Positions 8,062 to 16,353 are shown, counted from the first letter of the stretch. The stretch is 64,000 nt of DNA from Tetragenococcus osmophilus (GCF_003795125.1 NZ_CP027783.1:744001-808000); one strand, 5' to 3'. Numbers and translations: made by a program. Notes: generated by a model from the letters alone, not told the origin.

Positions 8062-9405
8062 TCACTTTTCTTGTAAAGCAGAAATAACTTCTGCTAAGCC
8101 CATCCCATTACTCCCTTTTAACAGCAAGGAATCTTGTGGTTGTATGTCTTGTTTTAAAGACGCGATCATATCTTGTTTATTTTCTTCGCTAAAATAATAG
8201 ACCTGAGTTTGCGTTTTTTGCAGTTCAGAATAGAGAGCTTGCATTTCTGTACCAAATAGATAGACTTCTGCAAAACTATCATTAATATGGTTCGCCATTT
8301 GTCTATGCATTTGCTTCGTACTTTCTCCTAATTCAAGCATATCTGCCAATACCACAATTTTTCTGCCAGTCAACGGTAATTCAGCAAAACTATCGAGCAC
8401 AAGACCCATTGCCGTCGGGTTGGCATTATATACATCACTTAAGATATCTGCTCCGTTAGCTGCTTTACTCCATTGCGTCCGATCTTTTGTTAATTGAAAA
8501 TCTTTTAAGCCATTTGCGATCTCTTCATTGTTTAAACCAAAATAATGACCAAAACTATAAGCGACTAACGCATTTTTAACATTGTAGCTACCGATAACTG
8601 GAATTGAAAAACGTTGCCCATCGATCATAAATTCGCTGGAATATTGAGTGGTTTTTAATACTTCTGCTTGAACATTTCCTTCTGTAAACCCAAAAGTTAT
8701 CACCTTTTGTTGCAAAGAAGAAACAAGGGGAGACAATAAAGGCTCATCTGCAGGAACAAATAAAACACCATTCTTTTTCAACCCAGCAGTAATTTCCATT
8801 TTTCCTTTCGCAATACCGCTACGTGAGCCTAAGTTTTCTATATGAGCTTCGCCAATCAAAGTAATTGCTGCTGAATCTGGTTCGCTTATTTGAGAAAGCA
8901 AAGTTAAATCCCCAGCATGATCCATGCCCATTTCTAAGACCAAAACCTCAGTTGTTTCAGGCATATGTAAAATTGTATACGGTAGCCCTAGATCGTTGTT
9001 GTAATTTCCTTGTGTTTTATAGGTTTTAAATTTTTGTGCCAAAACAGCTTCTGTCATATCTTTTGTTGTTGTTTTCCCATTACTTCCCGTAATAGCTACG
9101 ACTTTAGGCGCAATTTTTTTCCGATAATAACTGGCCAATTCTTGAAAAGCCTTTTTGGTGTCTTCTACCTCAAAAACGAATAAGTCCTGTGGCACTCTGG
9201 AACGATCCTCGCTCCAAAGCGTAGCGATTGCTCCATTTTCTTTGGCTTGTTCCACAAATTGATGTCCATCTCTTGTTCCTTTTAAAGGGACAAAAAGGCT
9301 ATTACTAGTTATTTTTCTACTATCAAACTCAATATTAGCAATTTGTTGCTCGCTATCTTCATTACTTTTCAAAATTTCTGCAATTTCTTTAATCGTTAAA
9401 TCCAT
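8062..9405 (-). CDS. murF: UDP-MurNAc-tripeptide--D-alanyl-D-alanine ligase
   Basis: It adds D-Ala-D-Ala to UDP-MurNAc-tripeptide, the last cytosolic step of the muropeptide precursor. It has 447 residues with the Mur-ligase architecture: N-terminal UDP-binding domain, ATP-binding G-S-N-G-K-T-T-T-K near residue 107, E-M-G-M-D-H-A-G, and D-V-Y-N-A-N-P-T-A in the C-terminal part. It lies downstream of ddl, which makes its substrate; the usual ddl-murF pair is split here by a terminator and a 41-bp repeat array. The ISLre2 copy begins 12 bp after its stop, which may cut it off from its native terminator. Confidence 0.95.
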   Translation of the reverse strand: MDLTIKEIAEILKSNEDSEQQIANIEFDSRKITSNSLFVPLKGTRDGHQFVEQAKENGAIATLWSEDRSRVPQDLFVFEVEDTKKAFQELASYYRKKIAPKVVAITGSNGKTTTKDMTEAVLAQKFKTYKTQGNYNNDLGLPYTILHMPETTEVLVLEMGMDHAGDLTLLSQISEPDSAAITLIGEAHIENLGSRSGIAKGKMEITAGLKKNGVLFVPADEPLLSPLVSSLQQKVITFGFTEGNVQAEVLKTTQYSSEFMIDGQRFSIPVIGSYNVKNALVAYSFGHYFGLNNEEIANGLKDFQLTKDRTQWSKAANGADILSDVYNANPTAMGLVLDSFAELPLTGRKIVVLADMLELGESTKQMHRQMANHINDSFAEVYLFGTEMQALYSELQKTQTQVYYFSEENKQDMIASLKQDIQPQDSLLLKGSNGMGLAEVISALQEK

Positions 9406-9508
9406 ATATTCTCCTTGACATATTCAACACTAAAATTTTTTCAGCTTCTTAAACAATATTTTATTTTTACTATAGGTTATTCATACTTATGACCTGAAAT
9501 AAAATTCA

Positions 9509-9754
9509 GGACATAAGTCCACCTTTTTTATGTTCTGAATTCAATTTCAGGACATAAGTCTTCCAATTCTATGTACTGAGATCAACTTCAGGACATAAGT
9601 CTTCCAATTCTATGTACTGAGATCAACTTCAGGACATAAGTCTTCCAATTCTATGTACTGAGATCAACTTCAGGACATAAGTCTTCCAATTCTATGTACT
9701 GAAAAAAGGTTCAGGACATAGGTCCTTCTTAAATTCATCTAGTCATAGACTATA
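9509..9754. repeat. Six tandem 41-bp units with internal hairpins, ddl-murF intergenic
   Basis: AGGACATAAGT recurs at an exact 41-bp period (GGACAT at 9509, 9550, 9591, 9632, 9673, 9714). Units 2-5 are nearly identical; the first and last are diverged. Within and between units TATGT-N-CTGA pairs with TCAGGACATA, so each unit folds into a hairpin of about 10 bp. No ORF spans the array and it carries no obvious promoter. It occupies most of the 400-bp gap between murF and ddl. Confidence 0.9.
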
Positions 9755-9755
9755 G

Positions 9756-9805
9756 AACAAAAACAAGGCACTACAACAGCTCGTTAGCGGTGCCTTGTTT
9801 TTTAT
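9756..9805 (-). terminator. Terminator downstream of ddl
   Basis: The stem has arms AACAAGGCAC and GTGCCTTGTT around an 18-base loop. On the minus strand TTTTTGTTC follows; on the plus strand a TTTTTTATTTTA tract also follows, so it could work both ways. It ends 2 bp from the ddl stop. Confidence 0.85.
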
Positions 9806-9806
9806 T

Positions 9807-10871
9807 TTATTCTCTTATATCAACATGTAACCTTTTCTTCTGGCTATACTGATTTAATCCTAGTTGGATCAACTCTTCGATTAAATCCCCATAAGGTAAT
9901 CCCGTTTTTTCCCACAAAGAAGGGTACATACTAAATTGAGTAAAACCAGGCATAGTGTTTATTTCATTTAAAAATAATTCATTCTTATTGGTTAAGAAAA
10001 AGTCGCAACGGCTTAATCCACGACCACCTAAAGTTGTATATGCTGTTTTCGCATATTCACGTGCTTTGGTTTGCACTTCTTCAGGAATTTGCGCTGGAAT
10101 CTGCATTTTAATTGTGTTATTGACATATTTCGTATCATAGTCATAAAAAGCCACGTCTTTGATAATTTCTCCTGGTAAGGTTGTACGTACATCTTCATTA
10201 CCTAAAATGGCCACTTCTATTTCACGTGCTTCAATTCCTTGTTCAATAACCACTCGCGAGTCATAAAGATAGGCTTTATTCAAAGCTTCTTGTAACTCTT
10301 TGCGATCATGAGCTTCGGTAATTCCCACGCTTGAACCCATATTAGCCGGTTTAACAAACATTGGATAAAGTAATGTTCCTTCACATTGGTCAAATATTTT
10401 CTTAGGATTTTCTTTCCATTGACTTTTTAAGACTGGAACATAAGGAACTTGAGGGATGCCGACAGCATATAAAATGTATTTTGTCATAATTTTATCCATG
10501 CTACTAGCACTTGTCATTACTCCTGCGCCGACATAAGGCATATCGATGGTTTCGAGGAAACCCTGAATTGTCCCATCTTCTCCATTAGGCCCATGAAGAA
10601 TAGGTAAAACAATAGCATTATCTTCTTTAATTTCGCAAGGTTGAATCACTCGCCCCGTAGCACCTGGTTCTTCCCAATGAAGATGAAGTACTTCTTCTGA
10701 GCTTGGTTTTTCACTGAGTAATGGACCTTGCACCCATTGTCCCTCTTTTGTAATATAAACTAACTGAACTTGGTAGTAGTTATAATAAACTGCGCTCAGT
10801 ACAGAATACGCTGAAAGAATCGAAACGTCATGTTCTGCACTTTGCCCTCCATATAATAAAATAATCTTCAA
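9807..10871 (-). CDS. ddl: D-alanine--D-alanine ligase
   Basis: An ATP-grasp enzyme that joins two D-Ala; substrate comes from Alr and product goes to MurF. The start is TTG at 10871 with AGGAGG 7 bases upstream, giving M-K-I-I-L-L-Y-G-G-Q-S-A-E-H-D-V-S and 354 residues. A longer reading from 10928 has no family support. The glycine-rich H-G-P-N-G-E-D-G-T-I-Q-G and C-terminal N-E-I-N-T-M-P-G-F-T are present. The omega-loop holds Y-D-Y-D-T-K-Y, the Tyr form linked to D-Ala rather than D-Lac specificity, so intrinsic vancomycin susceptibility is expected from this gene alone. Confidence 0.95.
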   Translation of the reverse strand: MKIILLYGGQSAEHDVSILSAYSVLSAVYYNYYQVQLVYITKEGQWVQGPLLSEKPSSEEVLHLHWEEPGATGRVIQPCEIKEDNAIVLPILHGPNGEDGTIQGFLETIDMPYVGAGVMTSASSMDKIMTKYILYAVGIPQVPYVPVLKSQWKENPKKIFDQCEGTLLYPMFVKPANMGSSVGITEAHDRKELQEALNKAYLYDSRVVIEQGIEAREIEVAILGNEDVRTTLPGEIIKDVAFYDYDTKYVNNTIKMQIPAQIPEEVQTKAREYAKTAYTTLGGRGLSRCDFFLTNKNELFLNEINTMPGFTQFSMYPSLWEKTGLPYGDLIEELIQLGLNQYSQKKRLHVDIRE

Positions 10872-10967
10872 AGTTTTTCCTCCTGTATTCGAGTCGCACT
10901 TTTCATTTATTCTTATATATTTTAGCACAAATTACTCCTAGCGAATATATTTTTTTATTTGGCCTTC

Positions 10968-11420
10968 TTATTCTTTCAATTCTTTTAGTAAAATTTTATT
11001 TAACATCTCATAAAAATTTTGCCGATCCTTTTGGGTAAAAGCTTTAGGCCCTTTTGTTTTTTTACCTGCTTTACGCATTTGAGCACTCATATAGCGTTGA
11101 TTTAATAAAATATCAATGGTTTCTTTTTTATATTCTTCTCCTGAATGATGAAAAACACGTGCACCTTTAGGTAACGCCAAAGAAGCTAGGCCGTAGTCTT
11201 GAGTAACCAAAATATCTCCAGTCTCAAGTAACTTGACAATTTCATAATCTGCACGGTCTGCCCCTTTATCAACATAAATAAAACGAACAAAGTTAGGTTC
11301 TTTTTTATCTGTATAATGGTCTATACTCGTCACGATTAAGACCGGTAGTTGAAATTTTTCTCCTAATTGAATAACTTCTTCTTTGACCGGAGAACCATCG
11401 CCATCAATAATTAATCGCAT
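10968..11420 (-). CDS. YaiI/YqxD family protein (UPF0178, DUF188)
   Basis: This 150-residue cytosolic protein has a PIN-like nuclease fold assigned by family; the function is not established. It begins M-R-L-I-I-D-G-D-G-S-P-V, and the family motifs V-T-Q-D-Y-G-L-A and A-R-V-F-H-H-S-G follow. I chose the ATG at 11420 because AGAAG lies 8 bases upstream and the D-G-D-G-S-P block is normally at the extreme N-terminus; the GTG at 11441 lacks a good ribosome site. It is transcribed toward ddl but separated from it by about 100 bp. Confidence 0.88.
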   Translation of the reverse strand: MRLIIDGDGSPVKEEVIQLGEKFQLPVLIVTSIDHYTDKKEPNFVRFIYVDKGADRADYEIVKLLETGDILVTQDYGLASLALPKGARVFHHSGEEYKKETIDILLNQRYMSAQMRKAGKKTKGPKAFTQKDRQNFYEMLNKILLKELKE

Positions 11421-11467
11421 CCTTATCGCTTCTTTCTCCACTTATTTTGATAAATACACTTCTCAAC

Positions 11468-11515
11468 AAACAAAAGAGTGGCTAACAGTTGTTTTATGCT
11501 AGCCACTCTTTTTTA
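11468..11515 (-). terminator. Terminator of the VanX-like/TraX-like unit
   Basis: A perfect 11-bp stem (AAGAGTGGCTA / TAGCCACTCTT) has T-rich flanks on both strands. It lies downstream of the peptidase gene and upstream of the YaiI-type gene. Confidence 0.85.
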
Positions 11516-11551
11516 AACTATTTCAAAAATTTTACTTACTATTAGTGATTT

Positions 11552-12760
11552 CTAAGGCGCGCTATTTTTCACTTCAGTCATGGTAAAATCTCCATTACTT
11601 TCATGATCTTCTACTTGGTCTCGCGCTTCTAAATCATTAAAATGCCACCATTCCGAGGCTAGCGGCGTCATCCCTGCATTTACAAAATACTCTTGCAACG
11701 CAAGCGCTGGTTGATTCACCTCAGGTCTTAACTGAGCTTGCTTCCAAGCATCTGGATCAACAGCCGTCACAGGAGATGTATAAACAGCAGAAGCTGAACT
11801 AAGTTCATGCATAGGCGTTGGCATCTGATATTCAGTGTAATCTTTAATCACATCTACTGAATAATCACCATAAAATTTTGTTTCTTGTTCATCAATTTGC
11901 GCTAAACTAACATCAATCGCAAAGCCCATTTGATGATTAGAAACCTCATCATTAATAAACCAAAACATCTCCCATGGCTCAGTATCTGCTCCAGCTTTTA
12001 CTGTGTCATTTTCATCTGCCAATTTCGATAATTGGTCATATACTTTTTCTTGAGCGTTATGCGGTCGGTAAGTTTCATAAATAAGCAAAGTTTCATTATT
12101 TTCTAAAGCTTGTGATTGGGCTTCATAGATTTTCTTTGCCGTAGTATATAAAACAGGAATGATAAATTCTTCTTTTCCTAGTCTTTCGTTTTCGGTCTTA
12201 CTATCATATAAGGAAGTATCTGTAACTTCAGGTATATCAATACCAGAAGAACGGTAACGAGAAGAATACGTATTCGTATTATCGTATGCTGCTGAAGGAA
12301 GTACATCTGGTAGATTAATAAACGCATATCGATGCTCTACCCATCCTTGCTTACCTTCATACTCGACTTCCCACCAATCACCATCTTCTTGCAAAATTTT
12401 AAATGCATCCCCAGCTGATAAGGTCTCTTGAGTCTTAGCATCTTCATCTGCCTGTTCTTTTACTGGCAAATCAATCGATGCATACCCTGACGCATTTTCG
12501 ATAGGTAAATCAAATGTTCCTTCATATGGATTTTCCTCAGGTGGTTCTGAATCTTGCGTTGATTCTTGGCTACTCTCACTACTGGCAGAACTACTGCTTG
12601 ACAAGGTCGATTCTTGGGCTGCATCCTGACTGCCCGTCGTTGAACTTACTGTTTCATTTGTTGAGGAAGTTTTTAGTTGAGTAAAAATAATCAAACCAAC
12701 ACCGGCTGCCACTAACAATACGAGTATTATCCCCAAGGTAACTTTTTTGTTTTTTCTCAT
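11552..12760 (-). CDS. Membrane-anchored SH3-domain M15 (VanX/VanY-type) D-Ala-D-Ala peptidase
   Basis: The protein has 402 residues: an N-terminal transmembrane anchor (about 7-27), a Ser/Thr-rich linker (about 32-72), an SH3b-like domain (about 90-150, ending D-G-D-W-W-E-V-E-Y...G-W-V-E), then an M15 zinc peptidase. Zinc ligands are visible as S-N-H-Q-M-G-F-A-I-D and S-E-W-W-H-F, and the substrate-binding Y-R-P as E-T-Y-R-P-H-N. It should cleave D-Ala-D-Ala or D-Ala ends of muropeptides at the outer face of the membrane. VanX itself is cytosolic and lacks SH3, so this is more likely a wall-remodelling enzyme than a resistance gene. The start ATG has GGAGG 8 bases upstream, directly after the TraX-like gene's T-tract. 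Confidence 0.82.
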   Translation of the reverse strand: MRKNKKVTLGIILVLLVAAGVGLIIFTQLKTSSTNETVSSTTGSQDAAQESTLSSSSSASSESSQESTQDSEPPEENPYEGTFDLPIENASGYASIDLPVKEQADEDAKTQETLSAGDAFKILQEDGDWWEVEYEGKQGWVEHRYAFINLPDVLPSAAYDNTNTYSSRYRSSGIDIPEVTDTSLYDSKTENERLGKEEFIIPVLYTTAKKIYEAQSQALENNETLLIYETYRPHNAQEKVYDQLSKLADENDTVKAGADTEPWEMFWFINDEVSNHQMGFAIDVSLAQIDEQETKFYGDYSVDVIKDYTEYQMPTPMHELSSASAVYTSPVTAVDPDAWKQAQLRPEVNQPALALQEYFVNAGMTPLASEWWHFNDLEARDQVEDHESNGDFTMTEVKNSAP

Positions 12761-13478
12761 CTCCTATTCCTCCCTCAAAAAAAAAATATCTCAACACATA
12801 CAAAAGTAAAAGATGGCCAGGGTAAATAATATAAAATGACCATTTCATTAGAAATGACTTTTTCCCTAAAGTGCCATCATAACTAGCAAGTAATGGGATA
12901 ACAAAAAAGATCCCTAAGCGAAAGATAGAATTGCTATCACTAAAAGAAAAGCCCGGTAAAATATAAAAAATCAATCCGATCAAAATAAAAAAAAGTATTT
13001 GTAGTCGAAAGTTTTTTCTAAAAATACCAAAAGATAAAATCCATAATACACTAATATAATTCCAGTCTGCTGTCCAAGATAGTAAACAACAAATTAAAAT
13101 AAAAAATACTTTTAGAATTAGAGGCATCTCTTTTGATTGGCTAATTGCTAGTGCTAGAAATCCAGTAAACAATCCCCAAATGACACTTGTTGCTTGTAAA
13201 GAAGTCAAGTCAAAATAAAGAATATATGGATAATGTGAAATTAAGGCAAAAATAAATAACCTCTTCATATATTTCTTTTTATTAGACGTATGGAAGTATC
13301 CTTCGGCAATTAAATAGCACATAATGGGTGCTGCAAATCTACCAAACATACGTAAGATCACATAAAGTGCTGAATTGCTTGAAACTAACCAAAAAGTGGA
13401 ATGGTCCACAATCATAGCTGTGACAGCAATAATTTTTAACGCATTTGCGTTTAAGGAAGGTGTAATTGTCTGCTCCAA
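12654..13478 (-). CDS. TraX-family membrane protein (3' end possibly frameshifted)
   Basis: A polytopic protein with about eight hydrophobic segments; N-A-N-A-L-K-I-I-A-V-T-A-M-I-V-D-H and R-x-F-G-R-F-A-A-P-I-M are typical of the TraX family, some members of which acetylate pilin while most chromosomal ones have no known role. The start is TTG at 13478. The family-like sequence stops at L-L-L-Y-V-L-R-Y-F-F-F near 12778; the remaining 40 residues come from reading through the ribosome site and first 107 bp of the next gene in another frame. A run of ten Ts lies at that point, and one base more would give a stop at once. The natural C-terminus may therefore be near 12775. Confidence 0.75.
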   Translation of the reverse strand: MEQTITPSLNANALKIIAVTAMIVDHSTFWLVSSNSALYVILRMFGRFAAPIMCYLIAEGYFHTSNKKKYMKRLFIFALISHYPYILYFDLTSLQATSVIWGLFTGFLALAISQSKEMPLILKVFFILICCLLSWTADWNYISVLWILSFGIFRKNFRLQILFFILIGLIFYILPGFSFSDSNSIFRLGIFFVIPLLASYDGTLGKKSFLMKWSFYIIYPGHLLLLYVLRYFFFEGGIGDEKKQKSYLGDNTRIVSGSRCWFDYFYSTKNFLNK

Positions 13479-13555
13479 ATGGGTCCCTCTTCTTTTTAAA
13501 AATTATCGTTCCATGATGAAATAAGCTGTGACTTATTTATTAAAACAAACACAAC
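13479..13555. other. Short non-coding flank between the TraX-like gene and IS1380
   Basis: AT-rich, with the ribosome site of the TraX-like gene (AGAGGG) and the left target duplication ACAAC at 13551-13555. I see no clear promoter for the TraX-like gene; its native upstream region was split by the insertion and continues at 15232. Confidence 0.5.
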
Positions 13556-15231
13556 CCTGAATGATTTATAAATTTTTCCAAGAATGATTCAATCATTGGT
13601 ATGCTCATTTTTCTAAAAGTTTAGTTGCTTCACCTTCTGGGTGTACAAAAAGAACGCACTTCGTGTTATTGTAAAGTCGACAAAACATAACAATAAAGGA
13701 GTGCGTTCTTATGTCTATTACTTTACAACAAAATTCTCTTACATTCAATGAGCAAAAAGTCATCTCAATAGCCAACGACGGTGGTACCTTAACCAATGAC
13801 GCGGGGCTCGTCTTACTTTCGGAGTTTCTAAATCAAATTCATTTTGATTCACTGTTAGCGCAATACGTTCATATTCCAGAGCATCGTTTCTTCGCCCAAC
13901 ATGAATGGCTAGACGTCGTAAAACAGTGGTTATATCAATTGATCGCTGGTTATTCTCGAGACCGAGATGCCAACACCTTACAGTATGACCGCCTTTTTAA
14001 GGAAGCATTGAAACAAGAACGACTCAGTTCGCAATTTATGATGTCTACTTTGCTTCATACCTTGACAGAAGAAAATGTTAATCAACTATTACAAGTGGCG
14101 AAAAAACTTGGCGATTTAGGCATGGACCAGCAAAACAGTCAACAACTCGTGCTTGATCTGGATTCCACCTGTTGTCCTACCTACGGAAAGCAAGAAGCAG
14201 GGGAATATATTTACCACTATGGTCTCAATGGATATCATCCATTTGTGGCATTTGAAGGGTTAACCGGATTGGCATTAGATGTTCGCCATCGTCATGGCAA
14301 ATCTTATACCTCAACTCACGCCGAAGATTATCTCGTGGAAATGTTGGCGCATTACCAACAACGTTCGAGTGATCCCACAATGCTTGTACGCGGGGATAGT
14401 GGCTTTGCCAAACCGGAAATTTATCAACAGTGTGAATGTCGAGGGGCCCACTATGTGATTAAACTGAAAAATAATGTACGGTTGATGCATCATGCGCAAC
14501 ATCTTGTCCAATATACCAATGGTACAGATTACACAAAGACAGAACATCAATATTTTAAGATGGCTTATCAAGCAGATTCTTGGGATCAATCTCGAACAGT
14601 GGCCATCAAGGCGACTCGAAAAGCGGAAACTTTACTTTTTTCCGAATTTCAATTTGTGGTGACTGATTTCGCTCATCTTTCGCCCCAAACGATTTTTCAG
14701 CTCTATCAAAAACGAGGGAACATGGAAAACTTCATTAAAGAAATGAAGACCGGATTTTTCGCTGATAAAACGGACAGTCCTTCCTTTTTAGCAAATAAGG
14801 TCCGGTTAGCCTTAAGTTTTATCGCCTATAATATCATCCACTTGATGAAACAGCTGGCTTTTCCGCAAGAGAAAAAGACGACGATGATTGACACGATCCG
14901 TTTTCAACTATTTCATATTGCTGGAAAGGTCACAGAGCACGCGCGTCAAGTGCAAATTCACTTATCAAGTACAAATGTTTACAATACACTTTTTTGGGAA
15001 GTCCTTACACGAATTCAGCGATTGAATCTCTAGTTTACTTTTGCCCTTTTCATCCTTATAAAAAAGGCTTGGCTTTCATTCTCTAGGAAGAATTTTATCT
15101 TTTTTTAGCGTCGTTCGATTATCCCTTCCTATTCTTGATTAAAAAGTGGCGATAAAAAGGGAAAATAACATAAAAGTCACCTCGTTGATCGGTCGAATGC
15201 GTTATCCACAAATTTTTATAAATCATTCAGG
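13556..15231 (+). mobile_element. IS1380-family insertion sequence
   Basis: The element is 1676 bp. Its ends are inverted repeats: left CCTGAATGATTTATAAA, right TTTATAAATCATTCAGG, identical over 17 bases. A 5-bp target duplication ACAAC flanks both sides (13551-13555 and 15232-15236). One intact transposase gene lies inside. Intact ends and an exact duplication indicate a fairly recent insertion. It sits between the TraX-like gene and udk and does not visibly disrupt a gene. A perfect DnaA box TTATCCACA lies near the right end (15202-15210). Confidence 0.95.
13711..15033 (+). CDS. IS1380-family transposase
   Basis: The 440-residue DDE transposase is full length. The first catalytic Asp is in L-V-L-D-L-D-S-T, the second in R-G-D-S-G-F-A, and the Glu in the Y-Q-K-R-G-N-M-E-N-F-I-K-E block, which is the IS4/IS1380 Y-R signature. 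The N-terminal N-D-G-G-T-L-T-N-D-A-G-L is typical of IS1380. ATG at 13711 follows AAAGGAG at 7-base spacing. Upstream, an inverted repeat around GAACGCACT (13662-13710: one copy before the gene and AGTGCGTTC at the ribosome site) could fold over the start and limit translation. Confidence 0.93.
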   Translation: MSITLQQNSLTFNEQKVISIANDGGTLTNDAGLVLLSEFLNQIHFDSLLAQYVHIPEHRFFAQHEWLDVVKQWLYQLIAGYSRDRDANTLQYDRLFKEALKQERLSSQFMMSTLLHTLTEENVNQLLQVAKKLGDLGMDQQNSQQLVLDLDSTCCPTYGKQEAGEYIYHYGLNGYHPFVAFEGLTGLALDVRHRHGKSYTSTHAEDYLVEMLAHYQQRSSDPTMLVRGDSGFAKPEIYQQCECRGAHYVIKLKNNVRLMHHAQHLVQYTNGTDYTKTEHQYFKMAYQADSWDQSRTVAIKATRKAETLLFSEFQFVVTDFAHLSPQTIFQLYQKRGNMENFIKEMKTGFFADKTDSPSFLANKVRLALSFIAYNIIHLMKQLAFPQEKKTTMIDTIRFQLFHIAGKVTEHARQVQIHLSSTNVYNTLFWEVLTRIQRLNL

Positions 15232-15390
15232 ACAACTTCACTTTTTAAAGATATAAAGCATTATCTAAAAACTATTTTTAAAATATAATAGCATAAGATA
15301 ATCGGAGACTAATATTAAGTATTTCTAACAAAATATTAATTTTGTAACAGTTTCTGTAAATTTCTCTCATTATATGTTTATATTTTTTAT

Positions 15391-15442
15391 ATAAAAAAAG
15401 AGACTATATTTCCAGCATAAATAGCTAAAAATATAGTCTCTT
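15391..15442 (-). terminator. Terminator of the candidate RNA downstream of udk
   Basis: A 14-bp stem (AAGAGACTATATTT / AAATATAGTCTCTT) is followed on the minus strand by a run of seven Ts. No protein gene ends nearby on that strand; the closest is udk, 180 bp upstream. Confidence 0.85.
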
Positions 15443-15590
15443 ACCAGTACTAATTTTAAATTAGCAGGAAATATTCCTCCACAAGAACATTTCACCAGCA
15501 TCCTGCAATCCGGCAGGTGAGTAATCACTCGTATGCCGCTGTTTAGAGATAGTCGACACATTGTCGACTACTCGGCTCATCGCATAAAGC
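15391..15590 (-). ncRNA. Candidate structured RNA of about 200 nt downstream of udk
   Basis: The stretch between the udk stop and the terminator has no credible protein (a 63-codon frame is Cys-rich and lacks a ribosome site). Read on the minus strand it has a strong hairpin (TAGTCGACA / TGTCGACTA at 15550-15570), then a three-way junction: CAGC-GGCAT pairs with ATGCTG and encloses GAGT/ACTC and CCTGC/GCAGG hairpins. It ends in a strong terminator. A weak promoter is possible just upstream. I could not match it to tmRNA, SRP RNA, RNase P, 6S RNA or a riboswitch class I know. It may instead be the 3' UTR of udk. Confidence 0.45.
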
Positions 15591-15597
15591 ACATTTT

Positions 15598-15626
15598 ATC
15601 ATAAAAATAGCTCATTCACTAGGGAA
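15598..15626 (-). promoter_or_regulatory. Weak possible promoter for the candidate RNA
   Basis: On the minus strand TTCCCT and TATGAT are 17 bp apart, overlapping the 3' end of udk. The -35 is poor, so this only shows that independent transcription is possible. Confidence 0.25.
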
Positions 15627-16251
15627 AATTTCCTAAAATGGTACTAATTTTCGTATTAATCAAATCAATCGCTACATGATTTTGTCCACCTTCAGGTACA
15701 ACGACATCTGCATAACGTTTTGTCGGCTCAATAAATTGATGATACATCGGTTTAACAACTTTTAAATATTGGTTAATCACAGAATCAAGCGTTCTTCCTC
15801 TTTCCTCTATATCTCGTTTAATACGACGAATAATTCGAATATCGTCATCTGTATCCACAAAAACTTTAATATCCATTAAATCACGTAAACGTTTATCTGC
15901 TAGAATTAAAATTCCTTCTAAAATAATGACTTCTTTAGGCTCTTGAGTTTCAATTTCATCACTACGCGTATGAGCAACATAATCATACACTGGTTTTGAC
16001 ACACTTTCATAATGTAATAATTTATTCAAATGATCAATCAATAAATCCGTGTCAAAAGCAAAAGGATGATCGTAATTTGTCTTTAACCTTTTTTCAAAGG
16101 GAAGCTCACTTTGATCTTTATAGTAAGAATCATGTTCAAGCATCATAATCGAATGGTTAGGGAAATGATCTAAAATGGCGTGACTCACACTTGTTTTCCC
16201 ACTGCCAGAACCACCTGCTACTCCGATAACGATAGGTTTGTGGTTTACCAT
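15619..16251 (-). CDS. udk: Uridine kinase
   Basis: It phosphorylates uridine and cytidine to UMP/CMP in pyrimidine salvage, in the cytosol. It has 210 residues, with Walker [12 protein letters not shown] near residue 10, the nucleoside-binding H-D-S-Y-Y-K-D, Y-D-H-P-x-A-F-D and I-L-E-G-I-L-I-L. The length is normal. It belongs with upp (about 19.6 kb) and tdk (about 24.8 kb) as the pyrimidine salvage set of the window but is a separate transcription unit. The C-terminus is intact although the IS1380 copy lies only 390 bp away. Confidence 0.94.
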   Translation of the reverse strand: MVNHKPIVIGVAGGSGSGKTSVSHAILDHFPNHSIMMLEHDSYYKDQSELPFEKRLKTNYDHPFAFDTDLLIDHLNKLLHYESVSKPVYDYVAHTRSDEIETQEPKEVIILEGILILADKRLRDLMDIKVFVDTDDDIRIIRRIKRDIEERGRTLDSVINQYLKVVKPMYHQFIEPTKRYADVVVPEGGQNHVAIDLINTKISTILGNFP

Positions 16252-16353
16252 TATTTTTCCTCTTTCCTATTTTTTCTGTAATTTATCCTACCTTAATTGT
16301 GAAACAACGTCAATTAAGGTTCTGTCGCCTTTATCAACAAATTAATGAATTAT

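Noticed and set aside
9509-9754. CRISPR array
   Set aside because: Units are contiguous 41-bp tandem repeats with no unique spacers and no cas genes.
10968-13478. Vancomycin-resistance (van) gene cluster
   Set aside because: Although a VanX-like motif occurs, there is no vanH, D-Lac ligase or VanRS; the nearby ddl has the D-Ala-type loop.
15370-15561. 63-codon minus-strand ORF downstream of udk
   Set aside because: No ribosome site, odd Cys/Leu composition, and it runs through the hairpins and terminator; treated as non-coding RNA.
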